Origin: Bacillota bacterium
Lineage (GTDB): Bacteria > Bacillota > Clostridia > Lutisporales > Lutisporaceae
Direction of reading: 5' to 3'
Assembly: GCA_023230985.1 (NCBI GenBank)
Contig: JALNWH010000104.1
Location: 1 to 6,675 of the forward strand
DNA: 6,675 bases
The position numbers and the translations under genes are program-made. The notes under the pieces are model-generated. The model was not told the origin of the DNA and ran no database searches. It saw only the letters and a list, made by a program, of their open reading frames with translations. Positions 6,401 to 6,675 of the stretch are shown here, in pieces. Positions within the stretch are counted from its first letter, which is position 1. The number at the start of each line of letters is the position of its first letter.

Positions 6401-6675
6401 GTCCCTCTATCACCTGTGTCGCTGCAGGACTAAGGTTGGTCCCCATGACCATATATAAAGTTTCTCCCGTATCCGGGTCAACATATACGGGCCTTTCCCG
6501 GATCTCCAATAATTCCGGGTAGGTAGGACCTGCATTAAGGTCGTCCTTTGCCCCGAATTCAAAGTTTTTGCCCCAATAATAAACTACACCTATGCCTGTA
6601 AACAATGCCTCTACTATTCCATAAATCCGGGTAGCATTGGCTCCCAAGTCAACTGCTGCCACTGTCATCCCTCCA
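3408..6675 (-). CDS. large multi-domain cell-surface protein with three C-terminal SLH domains (N-terminus probably outside window)
   Basis: This is a probable surface protein held on the cell wall by its SLH repeats. Numbering from the ATG at 6668 (1086 residues), I see: an unrecognised region (1-210); an IPT/TIG-like domain (about 211-320); a fibronectin-III-like domain (about 325-465) enlarged by a very acidic insert with two KDEDG units; two Ig-like domains (about 466-570 and 572-672, the second with VDTMPPRLLIESPDNG and TAEDAVGN); another beta-rich segment (about 673-780); a Pro/Asp/Lys/Ser linker (about 781-833); a small beta segment (about 834-900); and SLH domains at about 904-960, 961-1020 and 1025-1080. 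The SLH motifs are LTRAMMVTVLGRL, ITRQEFCTILYRY and MRSEAATIFARL. No signal peptide is visible, although an exported protein needs one. The frame is open to the window edge, and the GGAGGG at 6674-6669 abuts the ATG at 6668 too closely to serve it, so the gene probably starts further upstream. A GTG at 6662 would have correct spacing but gives no signal peptide. The specific function is unknown. Confidence 0.9.
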   Translation of the reverse strand, partial: GGMTVAAVDLGANATRIYGIVEALFTGIGVVYYWGKNFEFGAKDDLNAGPTYPELLEIRERPVYVDPDTGETLYMVMGTNLSPAATQVIEGQEGIELMGDGHKLKSDVALRKHELKLDEYDGHHLLVMSYDASSKEVAEAKRDEIDFGGLVLEYYSNEENADNSSANAYFHYVEDTKKATIVISLTKSEEYNEIYNIKTPVPTNLMLMKVAELPRLTGASYSDTAGEKKVTVNGEHLDKLESISFFAVNSENEDDIYLIGKLKDDEIKAKIVDNSENKELTYIIDNLPDTLPSGDYNIKVTGILEGYTADTVTTTETFEYENLKQPANPSIGNIEPMGDGMVKVNLNSPVKECDGYIVNVYKDGKPTDVKGLTFGKDEDGKDEDIILFGGKYEVPKFETKTEKDEDGNETETLIIGEDGNPIKIGTVEKGLSYGTDYTLGISAYNVESDGKMYISGEVNSDNFKFTKPKTTNITATGTPASVKTIEVNYTGEEESKFDMPYYKQKDIELTLTANHPVKGKWSLDKREDEGYWGEITESTNTIKIELENLDEGEHLLEFNGKNNSNDSVSFSYVFTVDTMPPRLLIESPDNGGFFDNEKVLEIKGITDEDATITVTRGKESIYKDKPILDGDGRFVITLNNLPKNYSSHNLIITAEDAVGNKIKTDRTIVNRDLGKITNWRLYAGEEDITDKNIMKKGGISNIQLSLRGNTGGMSLQSTGSGGYELIIDDPNIVSFSVFDNKGKASLDNDNKLTVQEDSVGVVSGTLRISDTHSINAGAYFDEDRIPDPKPEPKPDSDKSSDREKQSDPGLADPSKPALPSFEEELPMPKELPLPSYSVRDITTIKAAAGEKIYYNIPKDIDPNLVIVIYTTPEGEEILLPLSVVENGKLTFKTPYEGSYRIVESKVTFDDIKGHWGNADILYVAARGLFNGTSEGIFSPFVKLTRAMMVTVLGRLANANIDGLSSAFADVPEGTWYTAYVTWAKENGIVAGVGDNSFEPDREITRQEFCTILYRYMNRIGLKMETEELPFVDSDNVAQWAAEAMKACVGAGLIVGYDNQVRPEDSAMRSEAATIFARLIRLLTTLDME
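3411..3414 (-). promoter_or_regulatory. protease ribosome-binding site embedded in the end of the SLH gene
   Basis: GGAG lies in the final ATG GAG codons of the SLH gene, 7 bases before the protease ATG. Ribosomes finishing the SLH protein would arrive on this site, which supports translational coupling and a single mRNA for both genes. Confidence 0.7.
5524..5553. repeat. 15-bp tandem duplication inside the SLH gene
   Basis: TCTTCATCCTTCCCG (5524-5538) is followed directly by the same 15 bases with one change (5539-5553). In the protein this makes two consecutive KDEDG units (residues 374-382) in the acidic insert of the fibronectin-III-like domain. The frame is kept, so it reads as a small in-frame expansion. 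Confidence 0.8.

Overview
All genes in this window lie on the minus strand, so transcription runs from high to low coordinates. The moderately AT-rich DNA, the clean GGAGG-type ribosome-binding sites, a lipoprotein solute-binding protein, a cobalamin riboswitch with an intrinsic terminator, and a surface protein with three S-layer homology (SLH) domains together suggest a low-GC Gram-positive, most likely a Clostridia-like anaerobe. I cannot name the species.

Layout in the direction of transcription: (1) 6675-3408 is a large SLH-anchored, multi-domain surface protein. It has no signal peptide in view and probably begins beyond the window edge. (2) Four bases later, 3403-2624 is a small secreted subtilisin-type (S8) serine protease. 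Its ribosome-binding site lies inside the last codons of the SLH gene, so the two are probably translationally coupled. (3) 2623-2465 is AT-rich and non-coding, with no convincing terminator. (4) A sigma-A-like promoter (2464-2435) starts a leader of about 520 bases. The leader contains a 5' palindrome (2420-2401), a cobalamin riboswitch (about 2368-2210), an intrinsic terminator (2157-2115), and a dispersed-type inverted repeat (2085-2015, with degenerate flanking copies out to about 1952). (5) 1905-898 encodes a lipoprotein solute-binding protein, and 843-1 encodes the 5' part of a FecCD/BtuC-type permease. The ATPase expected to complete the ABC importer would lie beyond position 1.

How the parts work together: the riboswitch places the binding protein and permease under corrinoid control. 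When corrinoid is plentiful the aptamer should favour the terminator and shut off import. A seven-base match between the 3' end of the aptamer and the terminator arm suggests the switching mechanism. The SLH protein and the protease look like an independent cell-surface module that happens to lie upstream. No CRISPR, tRNA, rRNA, transposase or phage gene is visible. The observations most worth a second look are the riboswitch switching geometry, the nested palindromic repeat in the leader, and the coupled SLH protein/prodomain-less protease pair.
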